Positions 1 through 7,134 of a stretch of DNA of 32,844 bases are shown piece after piece. The position numbers and the translations under genes were made by a program. The stretch spans positions 1 through 32,844 of the forward strand of contig SFNY01000027.1 in assembly GCA_004554085.1 (NCBI GenBank), in the 5' to 3' direction. Every line of letters begins with the position of its first letter. Position 1 is the first letter of the stretch. The notes beneath the pieces were generated by a model, which saw only the letters and a list, made by a program, of their open reading frames with translations, ran no database searches and was not told the DNA's origin. The DNA comes from Clostridiales bacterium. GTDB taxonomy: Bacteria > Bacillota > Clostridia > Christensenellales > Aristaeellaceae.

Positions 1-6
1 TATAAT
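1..6 (+). promoter_or_regulatory. Possible -10 box of the surface-protein cassette
   Basis: The first six bases are TATAAT. A start point about 7 bases further on would give a leader of roughly 70 bases before the first gene. The matching -35 box would lie outside the window, so this cannot be confirmed. The bases from 7 to 81 hold no other gene. Confidence 0.35.
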
Positions 7-81
7 AGCTATATAAACGCAGGTGCGTAATTTCTGTTTGGTCAATCGCGCTGATTTGGAAATGGGTTGAGGGAAATGAGA

Positions 82-810
82 ATGCGTAAATCGAAAAACG
101 GATTGGCTTATTTTATGGCATTCACGCTCACGATGGGTATGCCTACGCTAACCTGTGCGGATATTGAGATAGTTTCTCCTGGTGTTGCCGTTTCTGGAAC
201 CACGACAACTATCACCGACGATTTACCTGCAAGCGAGACGGCTGTTGAACCAACAGTCGATTCTGCTTCGGAGTCCGAAGCGGAAGCAACCATTCTGGGT
301 ATGGATCCTGAGGTAAACACGTATCCATTGTCGGATCTGAATGAATCAATGCCCCCTGCGCAGGAAGAGGGTTTTCCAAATGTGCCAGATGATATGAATA
401 GCGCCCAGTTGGAACCTTTGACAATAGATGAAGATGTTCCAGAAGGAGAAATCATTGTCACCATACCACCAACAATAAACTTCAGCAGGGAACGCACAGA
501 ACATTGCAATCTCAGTATTTCGGTGAGCGGACTTGATTCTTATTCTGACGGAGGGATTGCCGTTGAGGTTTTTGTTGCTTCACAAAATGGTTTCATATTA
601 TCAGATGGAAAGCAGGACATTGAATACGGAGTGTATTCTTCGGGAAGCACCGTTCCATTAACCAATGGGTGTCAGGCTGCGCGCTTTACATCGGATGGCA
701 GTCAGGATTTGACAATATCAATTATTGAGGAAACTCCTCAATACGGACGCTACACGGATACTCTAACCTTCACCCTGAAAACTGTTGGGAGTGGAACAGA
801 ACATGAATAG
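82..810 (+). CDS. Exported surface protein with C-terminal beta-sandwich-like domain
   Basis: A predicted secreted protein of 242 residues with no function I can name. I chose the ATG at 82 because a TTGAGGG ribosome-binding site lies 8 bases upstream; TTG 67 and ATG 76 are in frame but badly placed. Residues 1-26 look like a signal peptide (basic start, hydrophobic core, cleavage near TCA-DI). Residues about 35-125 are acidic, Thr/Ser/Glu/Pro-rich and probably unstructured. From about residue 128 comes a domain that opens with IIVTIPP and closes with YGRYTDTLTFTL. The third gene of the cassette opens with YTIVIPS and closes with YGKYTGTLTFSV, so the two look paralogous. The closing motif resembles the last strand of Ig-like bacterial surface domains. 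There is no LPXTG or clear lipobox, so how it is held at the surface is unknown. Its stop overlaps the start of the next gene by 8 bases. Confidence 0.75.
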   Translation: MRKSKNGLAYFMAFTLTMGMPTLTCADIEIVSPGVAVSGTTTTITDDLPASETAVEPTVDSASESEAEATILGMDPEVNTYPLSDLNESMPPAQEEGFPNVPDDMNSAQLEPLTIDEDVPEGEIIVTIPPTINFSRERTEHCNLSISVSGLDSYSDGGIAVEVFVASQNGFILSDGKQDIEYGVYSSGSTVPLTNGCQAARFTSDGSQDLTISIIEETPQYGRYTDTLTFTLKTVGSGTEHE

Positions 811-1438
811 AAAGCATAGACGCATTTCAAACATAAAATGGAATCTGGTGTATTTTCTGATTGCATTGATGATTGTTGTGACGGGCCTGTCGACAATTGC
901 ATTTTCCTTTCCGCAGCAGAAGGACGACGTGCGTGCTTTAAACGTTCAGCAACAGGCAGCAGACCGTGGGATGCCGTCGTCGACACTTCCAGCTGCACCC
1001 GCATCAACGGCGCAATCACCGGTTATTCCGACAGCGACAGCGAAAACACTCCTGGCACTGGATCCCTTTGCAGGGCCCAGAATTACACCCACTCCCGCCC
1101 CCACTGAACCGGGCGTTGCCATACAGGGATGGAGCATGCTGAAACTTCCCGCAGACGCTGACGAAGCGGATGTTGCGCTCTATAATCCGGAGGAGAACGA
1201 GGACTGGTATTATTTGACATTTGCCCTCTATCTTATCGAAGATGACGAGCCAAGTGACGAAGCGCTCTTCCAAACGGGCTTGATTCCTCCGGGGCAGTAT
1301 TGTAACAAAGTAATTCTGAATCATCCGCTAAAATCCGGAACGTATGACGCGATACTTCACGTTCAGCCCTATTATATGAACGAATCACAACTGCCCACGA
1401 ACAATCTGAACCTCGATATCCGTCTGCTTGTTGAATAG
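803..1438 (+). CDS. Membrane-anchored extracellular protein with Pro/Thr/Ala stalk
   Basis: A 211-residue protein of unknown function. The ATG at 803 follows a GGGAGTGGA ribosome-binding site and overlaps the end of the previous gene, which suggests translational coupling. Residues 1-13 are basic, residues 14-35 form one hydrophobic helix, and residues about 45-105 are rich in Ala, Pro, Thr and Ser like a cell-wall-spanning stalk. The C-terminal ~100 residues contain DVALYNPEENEDWYYL, TGLIPPGQYCNKVILNHPL and GTYDAILHVQPYY. This pattern (NPE, LIPPG, L..GTYDA) looks like an all-beta domain I have seen in clostridial surface-protein operons, though I cannot give a family name. The topology would put this domain outside the cell. 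It lies between two related secreted proteins, so it may anchor or assemble them; that is inference. Confidence 0.72.
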   Translation: MNRKHRRISNIKWNLVYFLIALMIVVTGLSTIAFSFPQQKDDVRALNVQQQAADRGMPSSTLPAAPASTAQSPVIPTATAKTLLALDPFAGPRITPTPAPTEPGVAIQGWSMLKLPADADEADVALYNPEENEDWYYLTFALYLIEDDEPSDEALFQTGLIPPGQYCNKVILNHPLKSGTYDAILHVQPYYMNESQLPTNNLNLDIRLLVE

Positions 1439-1498
1439 CAGCGAAAATGCTTTGTGCCTAAGGCGCAGGTGCGCCATAGAATTAAGGAGGAGAACAGT

Positions 1499-2062
1499 AT
1501 GAAGATTTTTAAGAAGACACTGGCAATTGCAATGGTTCTTTGTCTCGCATTGGGATGCCTTGCAGCGCAAGCGGTCACGGAACTTACGGAGAGCACGGAG
1601 GCCACCGCGCAGACGCAGGTTGTTCTGGATCTCGGCGAACAGCCGACCAGCTACACCATCGTCATTCCCTCCCAGGTCACCATTGACCCTGCCACCGGAA
1701 AGGGCAACGGAACGATTACGTTGAAGAGCGGATTTGTGCTGACGGATGTGACTTCTCTGAAGGTAAGGATGACTGGCGGTTATACTGAAGGACATTTTTC
1801 TCAGGGACAAGGCGGTGGAGCAAGCACGACGTATGAAGCATACATGATGCTTAAGAATACAGAAAATGACAGCCAGCTGAAGTGCGAGATTGATCATCAG
1901 GGGATTGGAAATTTAATGTATACAACAGATTTGATTAGTGTTACAAACCAGACAAGCAATACTGAAGATAAATCTCATACCTTGAGATTCAATATTACCA
2001 ATGACCTCCCATCTTACGGTAAATACACTGGAACCCTGACTTTCTCGGTAGTAACCGCATAA
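1499..2062 (+). CDS. Secreted protein paralogous to first cassette gene
   Basis: A 187-residue exported protein of unknown function. The ATG at 1499 lies 8 bases after a perfect AAGGAGG (1484-1490); an earlier in-frame start at 1454 has no such site. Residues 1-24 are a signal peptide with probable cleavage after AQA. The mature part is almost entirely one domain, from YTIVIPSQVTI near residue 41 to YGKYTGTLTFSV at the C-terminus. This shares its opening and closing strand motifs with the C-terminal half of the protein at 82-810, and there is no long linker here. It is rich in Gly, Thr and Asn, with no Cys in the mature domain except one (KCEID). The strong ribosome-binding site suggests it is the most heavily translated of the three, as expected for a fibre or coat subunit. 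It is followed at once by a terminator. Confidence 0.75.
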   Translation: MKIFKKTLAIAMVLCLALGCLAAQAVTELTESTEATAQTQVVLDLGEQPTSYTIVIPSQVTIDPATGKGNGTITLKSGFVLTDVTSLKVRMTGGYTEGHFSQGQGGGASTTYEAYMMLKNTENDSQLKCEIDHQGIGNLMYTTDLISVTNQTSNTEDKSHTLRFNITNDLPSYGKYTGTLTFSVVTA

Positions 2063-2076
2063 ACCCAGAGATGTGC

Positions 2077-2105
2077 TGCCCCTCCCTGACAGGGAGGGCT
2101 TCTTT
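2077..2105 (+). terminator. Intrinsic terminator of surface-protein cassette
   Basis: CCCTCCCT and AGGGAGGG pair around a three-base loop, extended by a G-C pair, and are followed by a T-rich CTTCTTTCT. It lies 15 bases after the stop of the third cassette gene and directly abuts the end of the convergent recombinase. Confidence 0.85.
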
Positions 2106-2624
2106 CTATACCACCAACCTCAAATACTTATACACCGTCGGCCTTGACAGTCCGCATACCCTTGCCAGTTCGCTGACATTCAGCTTTCCGGCCATAAACG
2201 CGGGATAGTGCTTGTAGAATACAGCCGGGATATCATCCTTCGTAGTCTGGGGTCTGCCGATGTGTTTTCCCTTGATTGCGGCGTTTGCCATTCCAGACCT
2301 GACACGCGCCCGCAGGATGGAGAGTTCCAGCTCGGCGAACACGGCGGAAATCTGGATAAAGGCTTGGCTCATTGGGTCAATCTGTCCGTCCCGGCAATCC
2401 ACCGTGATACTGCCAAGGATGACAAGGCGCATTCGCTTTTCCTTGATAATGCTGATGATTTCGCAGAGCTGCTGGGTGCTTCGGCTCAACCGGCTGACTT
2501 CTGTGGTGATGATGGTATCGCCCGCTTCGGCGGTTTGAAGCAGCATAGCATCCAAATATTCCTGTCTGGACAGCACATACTTCTTGCCCTTCAGCGAATC
2601 AGTGTTGCTGACAAACAGATACAT
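2106..2624 (-). CDS. Serine recombinase (resolvase/invertase), N-terminally truncated
   Basis: A 172-residue member of the resolvase/invertase family of site-specific recombinases, which cut and rejoin DNA through a serine. Visible family features are GDTIITTEVSRLSRS (the conserved acid/Arg core), FAELELSILRARVRSGM (the long E helix), KGKHIGRP before the DNA-binding tail, and a C-terminal helix-turn-helix (LNVSELARVCGLSRPTVYKYL). The usual start, YxRVS followed by about 35 residues, is missing: the protein opens MYLFVSNTDSLKGKKY and joins the conserved region near the DxxSGK...R stretch. The Arg before the catalytic Ser is Phe here, so the VS at residues 5-6 is a doubtful nucleophile. The ATG has an AGAGGAG ribosome-binding site. 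It is probably a decaying remnant of a mobile element, possibly still able to bind DNA. Base composition is lower in GC than the folate genes nearby. Confidence 0.72.
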   Translation of the reverse strand: MYLFVSNTDSLKGKKYVLSRQEYLDAMLLQTAEAGDTIITTEVSRLSRSTQQLCEIISIIKEKRMRLVILGSITVDCRDGQIDPMSQAFIQISAVFAELELSILRARVRSGMANAAIKGKHIGRPQTTKDDIPAVFYKHYPAFMAGKLNVSELARVCGLSRPTVYKYLRLVV

Positions 2625-2725
2625 ACTCCTCTAAAAGAATTTTTGACTTTGGTTGATTCCAGTACCTCTGCAGACCGCACCCGGAATTGTTTCCGCAGGA
2701 TGTCCGGAGGATTGCACCGCTTCCC

Positions 2726-2754
2726 TTGACGATTGCGCTCGGCTGTGATACAAT
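2726..2754 (+). promoter_or_regulatory. Sigma-A-type promoter of degV gene
   Basis: TTGACG (2726-2731) and TACAAT (2749-2754) are separated by exactly 17 bases. The following bases up to 2820 form a leader of about 60 bases ending in a GGGGGAG ribosome-binding site. The stretch 2625-2725 between the recombinase and this promoter shows no gene. Confidence 0.8.
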
Positions 2755-2820
2755 ATAATCGGTTTTTAAAAAACCTGTAAGATGGTTTTTGTAAACAAGA
2801 CAGCTGGTGGGGGAGATAGC

Positions 2821-3663
2821 ATGAAAACTCGCATCGTATCGGATTCTGCGGCCAATCTGTACGCGCTGGAGGGCGTAGATTTCCTCAGCGTTCCCCTGAA
2901 GATCATCACCGAGGAGCGCGAATACGTGGATCGCCCCGGCCTGAACATCGCGGAGATGGTGGAGGAGCTGCATCGCACGAAGGGGCCGTCGCGCACGTCC
3001 TGCCCGAACACCTTCGAGTGGCTGGAGGCCTTCGAGGGCGCGGACGCGATCTTCGCCGTGACCATCAGCGGCGCGCTGTCCGGCAGCCATGCGGCGGCGA
3101 TGCACGCGAAGGAGGAATACCTGAGCGCCCACCCCGATGCGAAGGTCTGCGTGATCGACACGCTGTCTGCAGGCGCGGAGATGCTTTTGATCGTGGAGAA
3201 GCTGTGCCTGCTGATCCAGCGGGAGCTGTCCTTTGAGGAGATCGAGAAGGAGATCGCCGCCTATCAGCGCCACACCCACGTGCTCTTCTGCCTGCAATCG
3301 CTGAACAACCTGGCCCGCAACGGCAGGATCAGCCCCGCCATCGCCAAGCTGGCGGGTGTGCTGGGCATCCGCGTGCTGGGCAAGGGCTCCGAGGAGGGTC
3401 AGCTGCAGGCGCTGCACAAGTGTCGCGGCGAAAAGCGGATGCTGGAGAACACCTATGCGGAGATGAAGAAGGCGGGCTTCTGCGGCGGACGGGTGCACAT
3501 CGCCCACTGCCTGAACGAGGCTGCGGCGCAGCAGCTGCGTCAGCTCATCCTGCGGGAGCACCCCGGCTGCGCGGTGACCATCGGCGACTGCACCGGCCTG
3601 TGCAGCTTCTACGCCGAGAAGGGCGGGCTCATCGTGGGCTACGAGGACACGGGCGCGCGCTGA
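2821..3663 (+). CDS. DegV family fatty-acid-binding protein
   Basis: A DegV-family protein of 280 residues, the usual length for the family. DegV (FakB-type) proteins bind a fatty acid and, with FakA kinase, present it for phosphorylation; no fakA is in this window, so the link is only by family. The ATG at 2821 follows GGGGGAG; the in-frame ATG at 2782 lacks a site and would add residues that the family does not have. Family features seen: RIVSDSAANL at the N-terminus, FLSVPLKI, the TSCPNTFEW segment, TISGALSGSH (lipid head-group site) and the C-terminal-lobe motifs NLARNGRIS and GKGSEEGQLQ. It has its own promoter and terminator, so it is monocistronic. Confidence 0.93.
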   Translation: MKTRIVSDSAANLYALEGVDFLSVPLKIITEEREYVDRPGLNIAEMVEELHRTKGPSRTSCPNTFEWLEAFEGADAIFAVTISGALSGSHAAAMHAKEEYLSAHPDAKVCVIDTLSAGAEMLLIVEKLCLLIQRELSFEEIEKEIAAYQRHTHVLFCLQSLNNLARNGRISPAIAKLAGVLGIRVLGKGSEEGQLQALHKCRGEKRMLENTYAEMKKAGFCGGRVHIAHCLNEAAAQQLRQLILREHPGCAVTIGDCTGLCSFYAEKGGLIVGYEDTGAR

Positions 3664-3678
3664 CCGATTGGATATTTG

Positions 3679-3716
3679 CCCCCGAAGGCGTGATTGTCCG
3701 CTTTCGGGGTTTTTTC
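3679..3716 (+). terminator. Intrinsic terminator after degV gene
   Basis: CCCCGAAGGCG pairs with CGCTTTCGGGG (one G-T pair) across a short loop and is followed by a run of T. It begins 16 bases after the stop codon. Confidence 0.92.
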
Positions 3717-3813
3717 TGCCACGAATGGCTGCGGTGCGGCGGGGCTTGCGCCCAAAATCGGCATCTTTCCGCTGAATTCACAGAAAGCACTTTCTTTTTC
3801 GGTGAATCTGTAC

Positions 3814-3819
3814 TATAAT
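3814..3819 (+). promoter_or_regulatory. Probable -10 box of the folate operon
   Basis: TATAAT lies 55 bases before the folE start. The region 17 bases further upstream (TTTCTT, 3791-3796) is only a weak -35, so an activator or a relaxed promoter is possible. I saw no tetrahydrofolate riboswitch in 3717-3873. Confidence 0.55.
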
Positions 3820-3873
3820 AATCGAAATTGCTGAACCGGATGCGCATGCAGCCCGGAAGAGGAGTGTCCTGCA

Positions 3874-4395
3874 TTGATCGATCAAGATAAAGTCAGAGAG
3901 GCGGTCTCCATGTTCCTGACCGCCATCGGTGAGGATCCGAACCGTCCCGGCCTGGTGGAGACCCCCGACCGCATCGCCCGCATGTGCGCGGAGCTGTTCG
4001 GCGGCCTGGAGCAGACGGCTGCGGAGCCGCTGGCCAAGCGTTTCCCTGTGGATGAAAACAATCTGGTGATGGAGAAGGACATCACCTTCTATTCCGTGTG
4101 CGAGCACCATCTGCTGCCCTTCTACGGCAAGGTGCACATCGCATACGTGCCCGACGGATCGGTGGTGGGCCTGAGCAAGCTGGCCCGCACGGTGGAGGTG
4201 TTCGCACGCCGCCCGCAGATTCAGGAGCAGCTGACCACGGGCGTGATGGTGATGGTGGAGGCCGAGCACATGTGCATGACCATGCGGGGCATCAAGAAGC
4301 CCGGCACCAAGACGGTCACGGCGTCCATGTTGGGCTGCTTTGAGAAGGACGTTGCGCTGCAGGAGCGCTTCTACAATTTCCTGCGCTTGGGATGA
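3874..4395 (+). CDS. folE: GTP cyclohydrolase I (FolE), with internal deletion
   Basis: Converts GTP to 7,8-dihydroneopterin triphosphate, the first step of pterin synthesis; cytoplasmic homodecamer in the family. The start is TTG 3874, preceded by GAGGAG; no better ATG is available. Motifs seen: SVCEHHLLPF with zinc ligands Cys76 and His79, GLSKLARTVEVFARRPQIQEQL (the substrate-binding QxxL region), and EAEHMCMTMRGIKKPG with the third zinc ligand Cys134. The protein has 173 residues. Compared from memory with the Bacillus-type enzyme, about 14 residues are absent between QEQLT and GVMVMVEAEH, where a conserved helix (…ADAIME.L.P.) normally sits. The reading frame is intact. All catalytic ligands are present, so it may still work, but its fold must differ there. 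First gene of folE-HD-folP-folBK; it shares ATGA with the next gene. Confidence 0.93.
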   Translation: MIDQDKVREAVSMFLTAIGEDPNRPGLVETPDRIARMCAELFGGLEQTAAEPLAKRFPVDENNLVMEKDITFYSVCEHHLLPFYGKVHIAYVPDGSVVGLSKLARTVEVFARRPQIQEQLTTGVMVMVEAEHMCMTMRGIKKPGTKTVTASMLGCFEKDVALQERFYNFLRLG

Positions 4396-4877
4396 AGCGC
4401 GTCGACGCCATCCTGCGGCATCCGCTGTTTGCGGAGAAGCTCCGCCTACTGAACGAACTGGAGGCGGAGCGCGCTTTCTGCCGCCACGATCTCACCCACC
4501 TCTTGGATGTGGCGCGGCTGATGTGGATCGACGTGCTGGAAAAGGGGCTTGCCCTCGACCGCGAGACGGTCTATGCCGCCGCGCTGCTGCACGACCTGGG
4601 CCGGGCGGAGCAGATCCAGCGGGGCATTCCCCACGAACAGGCAAGCGCTGCGCTGGCGGAGAGCATCCTGCCGGCCGCGGGCTTTACAGCGGATGAAATT
4701 GCGGCGGTCGTCGCGGCCATCCGCAGCCACCGGGGCAGCGCACCGGCGGACGCAAGAAATGCGCTGGGGGAGATCCTCTACCGGGCGGACAAGGCCTGCC
4801 GCCTGTGCTGGCGATGCGATGCGCGCGACGCATGCAACTGGCCGGAGGAGCGAAAACACGCGGGCATTGCCCGATAA
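4392..4877 (+). CDS. HD-domain metal-dependent phosphohydrolase in folate operon
   Basis: A small (161-residue) HD-superfamily hydrolase of unassigned substrate. HD proteins use one or two metals to hydrolyse phosphomonoesters or phosphodiesters. Seen here: RHDLTHLLDVARL (His32/His36), the HD pair in AALLHDLGR (67-68), His81, His113 in IRSHRG, and Asp133 in YRADK. The tail has Cys136, 139, 142 and 148 (CX2CX2CX5C followed by NWPEE), suggesting a bound metal. It overlaps folE by four bases and precedes folP, so it is translated with the pterin genes. Those genes lack any visible enzyme (Nudix FolQ type) to remove phosphate from dihydroneopterin triphosphate. I infer it could do this, or scavenge a related nucleotide, but nothing in the sequence proves it. 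Confidence 0.85.
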   Translation: MKRVDAILRHPLFAEKLRLLNELEAERAFCRHDLTHLLDVARLMWIDVLEKGLALDRETVYAAALLHDLGRAEQIQRGIPHEQASAALAESILPAAGFTADEIAAVVAAIRSHRGSAPADARNALGEILYRADKACRLCWRCDARDACNWPEERKHAGIAR

Positions 4878-4891
4878 GGAGGACATGAGCC

Positions 4892-5704
4892 GTGCAGATT
4901 GGCAATCGTGAATTTCAGACGAGCGGAAAGACCTACATCATGGGCATCCTGAACGTCACGCCGGATTCCTTTTCCGACGGCGGCAGATGGAACCAGCTGG
5001 ATGTTGCGCTGCGCCACGTGGAGGACATGCTGAATGAGGGCATGGACGTGGTGGACGTGGGCGGAGAATCCACCCGCCCCGGCTACACGAAGATCTCCGA
5101 TCAGGAGGAGATCGACCGCGTGGCCCCGGTGATCGAGGCCATCAAGGCCCGCTTCGACGTGCCCATCAGCCTGGACACCTACAAGAGCGGCGTTGCCCGG
5201 GCGGGCGTCGCTGCGGGTGCAGACCTGATCAACGACATCTGGGGCCTGAAGTACGACTCCGAGATGGCGCGGGTGATTGCGGAGGCGAACCTGCCCTGCT
5301 GCCTGATGCACAACCGCGAAAACGCCAGCTATGCCGAGTTCTTCCCGGAGATGCTGGAGGATCTGAAGGAGACCCTGCGCCTTGCAGACGCGGCAGGTAT
5401 CGCCCGGGACAAAATCATCCTCGATCCCGGCGTGGGCTTTGCCAAGAGCCTTGAGAACAATCTGGAGTGCGTGCGCCGCCTGGGTGACCTGATCCGGGCC
5501 TTCGAGCTGCCGGTGCTGCTGGGCACCAGCCGCAAGAGCATGATCGGACTGACGCTGAACCTGCCCTCGGACCAGCGCGTGGAGGGCACCGTGGCCACCA
5601 GCGTGATGGCGGCGATGGCAGGCTGCATGTTCGTGCGCGTGCATGACGTGCAGGCCAATGCCCGCGCGGTGAAGATGACGGAGGCCATCTGCCATGGCGC
5701 GTAA
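4892..5704 (+). CDS. folP: Dihydropteroate synthase (FolP)
   Basis: Joins 6-hydroxymethyl-dihydropterin pyrophosphate and p-aminobenzoate to give dihydropteroate; cytoplasmic TIM barrel and the sulfonamide target. It starts at GTG 4892, nine bases after a perfect AAGGAGG (4876-4882); an ATG at 4885 is out of frame. Family motifs run in order: ILNVTPDSFSDGG (residues 19-31), DVGGESTRPG (55-64), ISLDTYKSGVA, DLINDIWGL, CLMHNREN, ILDPGVGFAKS, LLGTSRKSMIG and a C-terminal VRVHDV. At 270 residues it is of normal length and all substrate-binding loops look intact. It lies third in the folate operon and its 3' end overlaps folBK by 11 bases. Confidence 0.97.
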   Translation: MQIGNREFQTSGKTYIMGILNVTPDSFSDGGRWNQLDVALRHVEDMLNEGMDVVDVGGESTRPGYTKISDQEEIDRVAPVIEAIKARFDVPISLDTYKSGVARAGVAAGADLINDIWGLKYDSEMARVIAEANLPCCLMHNRENASYAEFFPEMLEDLKETLRLADAAGIARDKIILDPGVGFAKSLENNLECVRRLGDLIRAFELPVLLGTSRKSMIGLTLNLPSDQRVEGTVATSVMAAMAGCMFVRVHDVQANARAVKMTEAICHGA

Positions 5705-6530
5705 GTCGGACGAGATTCGCATCCGGGGCCTGCGCATCTTCGCGCACCACGGTGTGTTCGAGGAGGAGACCCGGCTGGGCCAGATGTTCGTGGTGAACGC
5801 CACGCTGTACACCTCCACCCGACAGGGCGGCCTCGCGGACGCGCTGGAGCAGACCATCAGCTACGCCGACGTGTGCGTGTTCCTGACGGAGTATCTTCAG
5901 AAGAACACCTGGAAGCTGCTGGAGGCGGCGGTGGAGCATGCCTGCCGCGCGCTGCTGCTGAAATTCCCCCTTATAAATGAAGTGGAGCTAGAGCTTATGA
6001 AGCCCAGCGCGCCCATCCCGCTGCCCTTCGACAGCGTATCCGTGCGGGTGCGTCGGGGCTGGCATCGCGCCTTTGTGGCGCTGGGCTCCAATATGGGCGA
6101 CAAGCAGGGGTATCTTAACGGCGCGGTGGATGCCCTGCGGGCGGACAAATGCGTGCGGGTGAAGCAGGTCAGCGCCTACCGCGTGACCGCACCCTACGGC
6201 GGCGTGGAGCAGGACGACTTCCTGAACGCCGCCATGGAGATCGAGACGCTGTACGATCCTCAGGAACTGCTGGACGCGCTGCACGTCATCGAGCAGGCCG
6301 CCCGGCGGGAACGGCTGGTGCACTGGGGTCCGCGCACGCTGGATCTGGACATCCTGTTCTACGACGATCTGGTGCAGGACGACCCCGCGCTCATCCTCCC
6401 CCACCCCGACCTGCACAACCGGGACTTCGTGCTCGGCCCCATGGCTGAGCTCGCGCCGAACTTCGTGCATCCGGTGCTGAACAAGACCATGAAGCAGCTT
6501 CTGAACGAGCTGCCTACCGCAGAGAAATAA
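5694..6530 (+). CDS. folBK: Dihydroneopterin aldolase / HPPK fusion (FolB-FolK)
   Basis: A bifunctional pterin enzyme of 278 residues. Residues 1 to about 118 are dihydroneopterin aldolase: IRGLRIFAHHGVFEEE with the conserved Glu near 22-24, and ELELMKPSAPIPLPFDSVSV with the catalytic Lys. Residues from about 123 on are 6-hydroxymethyl-7,8-dihydropterin pyrophosphokinase: FVALGSNMGDKQGYL, GPRTLDLDILFYDDL with the magnesium-binding Asp pair, and LPHPDLHNRDFVLGPMAEL. The aldolase makes the hydroxymethylpterin that the kinase activates for FolP, so the fusion joins consecutive steps. The ATG at 5694 lies inside the end of folP, which indicates coupled translation. A strong terminator follows. 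Confidence 0.96.
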   Translation: MARKSDEIRIRGLRIFAHHGVFEEETRLGQMFVVNATLYTSTRQGGLADALEQTISYADVCVFLTEYLQKNTWKLLEAAVEHACRALLLKFPLINEVELELMKPSAPIPLPFDSVSVRVRRGWHRAFVALGSNMGDKQGYLNGAVDALRADKCVRVKQVSAYRVTAPYGGVEQDDFLNAAMEIETLYDPQELLDALHVIEQAARRERLVHWGPRTLDLDILFYDDLVQDDPALILPHPDLHNRDFVLGPMAELAPNFVHPVLNKTMKQLLNELPTAEK

Positions 6531-6537
6531 AAAAGAT

Positions 6538-6580
6538 GGGCGCTGCCTTCCGAAAATCAATGGAAGGCAGCGCCCTGTTT
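6538..6580. terminator. Bidirectional terminator between convergent folBK and C_GCAxxG gene
   Basis: A perfect 14-bp stem, GGGCGCTGCCTTCC with GGAAGGCAGCGCCC, closes a loop of about ten bases. T-rich sequence follows on the plus strand, and A-rich sequence (AAATAAAAAAGAT) precedes it, giving T-rich sequence on the minus strand. Confidence 0.92.
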
Positions 6581-6589
6581 CTACATAGC

Positions 6590-7042
6590 TTATTCCGCCA
6601 GCATCTGCTCCAGAACCGTGGCTGCGGTCTCCACGAAGCGCACGCAGGGGCGGGTGCGGTAGTATTCCGGCGTGCGCTCCTCGGGATCGCCGCCGCTCTC
6701 CTTCTTCAGGCCGATGTTGTGCAGAAGCTCCCGGCAGATGATCGTCTCGTGCTCCGCCTTGAAGCGGCTGGCAAAGTCGCGCACGTTGGCGTAGTGCTCC
6801 TTCTTGGCCACGGGATCCTCGGGGTTGGAGTTGCCGCGCAGCGCACCGTAGACCAGCATCGCGCCGCTCACCGCGCCGCAGACCTCGCGCATCTTGCCGA
6901 AGCCGCCGCCGAAGGACGAGGCCAGCTTCGCGAGCTGCTCCTCGCTCATGCCCATCTCCTCGGAAAACGCGATGGCCACGGCCTGCGCGCAGTTGTAGCC
7001 CTTCAGGAAGTTGTCCCGTGCCAGTTCCGCATGATTCTTCAT
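6590..7042 (-). CDS. C_GCAxxG_C_C family putative redox protein
   Basis: A 150-residue protein of the clostridial C_GCAxxG_C_C family, named for its conserved cysteines; the biochemical role is not established, but redox or metal binding is usually assumed. The cysteines are visible as YNCAQAVA, VCGAVSGAM (the C-GA-x-x-G motif), IICRELL and RPCVRFV, with a glycine-rich SSFGGGFGKM before the second. I chose ATG 7042, which follows GGAGG by seven bases; an upstream in-frame ATG at 7066 would add eight residues with no site. It is monocistronic, with its own promoter, and converges on the folate operon. Confidence 0.88.
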   Translation of the reverse strand: MKNHAELARDNFLKGYNCAQAVAIAFSEEMGMSEEQLAKLASSFGGGFGKMREVCGAVSGAMLVYGALRGNSNPEDPVAKKEHYANVRDFASRFKAEHETIICRELLHNIGLKKESGGDPEERTPEYYRTRPCVRFVETAATVLEQMLAE

Positions 7043-7074
7043 AGTGATCCTCCTCTGTAGTATCATCCTTTACT

Positions 7075-7083
7075 ATTATACCA
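7075..7083 (-). promoter_or_regulatory. Extended -10 promoter of the C_GCAxxG gene
   Basis: On the minus strand the sequence reads TGGTATAATAG, an extended -10 (TGn-TATAAT). The -35 region 17 bases upstream is poor (CTTTAT), which fits an extended -10 promoter. It lies 32 bases before the start codon. Confidence 0.65.
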
Positions 7084-7134
7084 CATCTGCGCAAAAAATA
7101 AAGACTCTGTCGCAATTGCGTGCGCGGATTTTGC

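Noticed and set aside
2208..2729. Plus-strand frame opposite the recombinase
   Set aside because: No homology features, and the minus-strand frame carries clear resolvase motifs.
3717..3873. Possible tetrahydrofolate riboswitch upstream of folE
   Set aside because: I could not find the conserved core sequences or a plausible pseudoknot; the leader is short.
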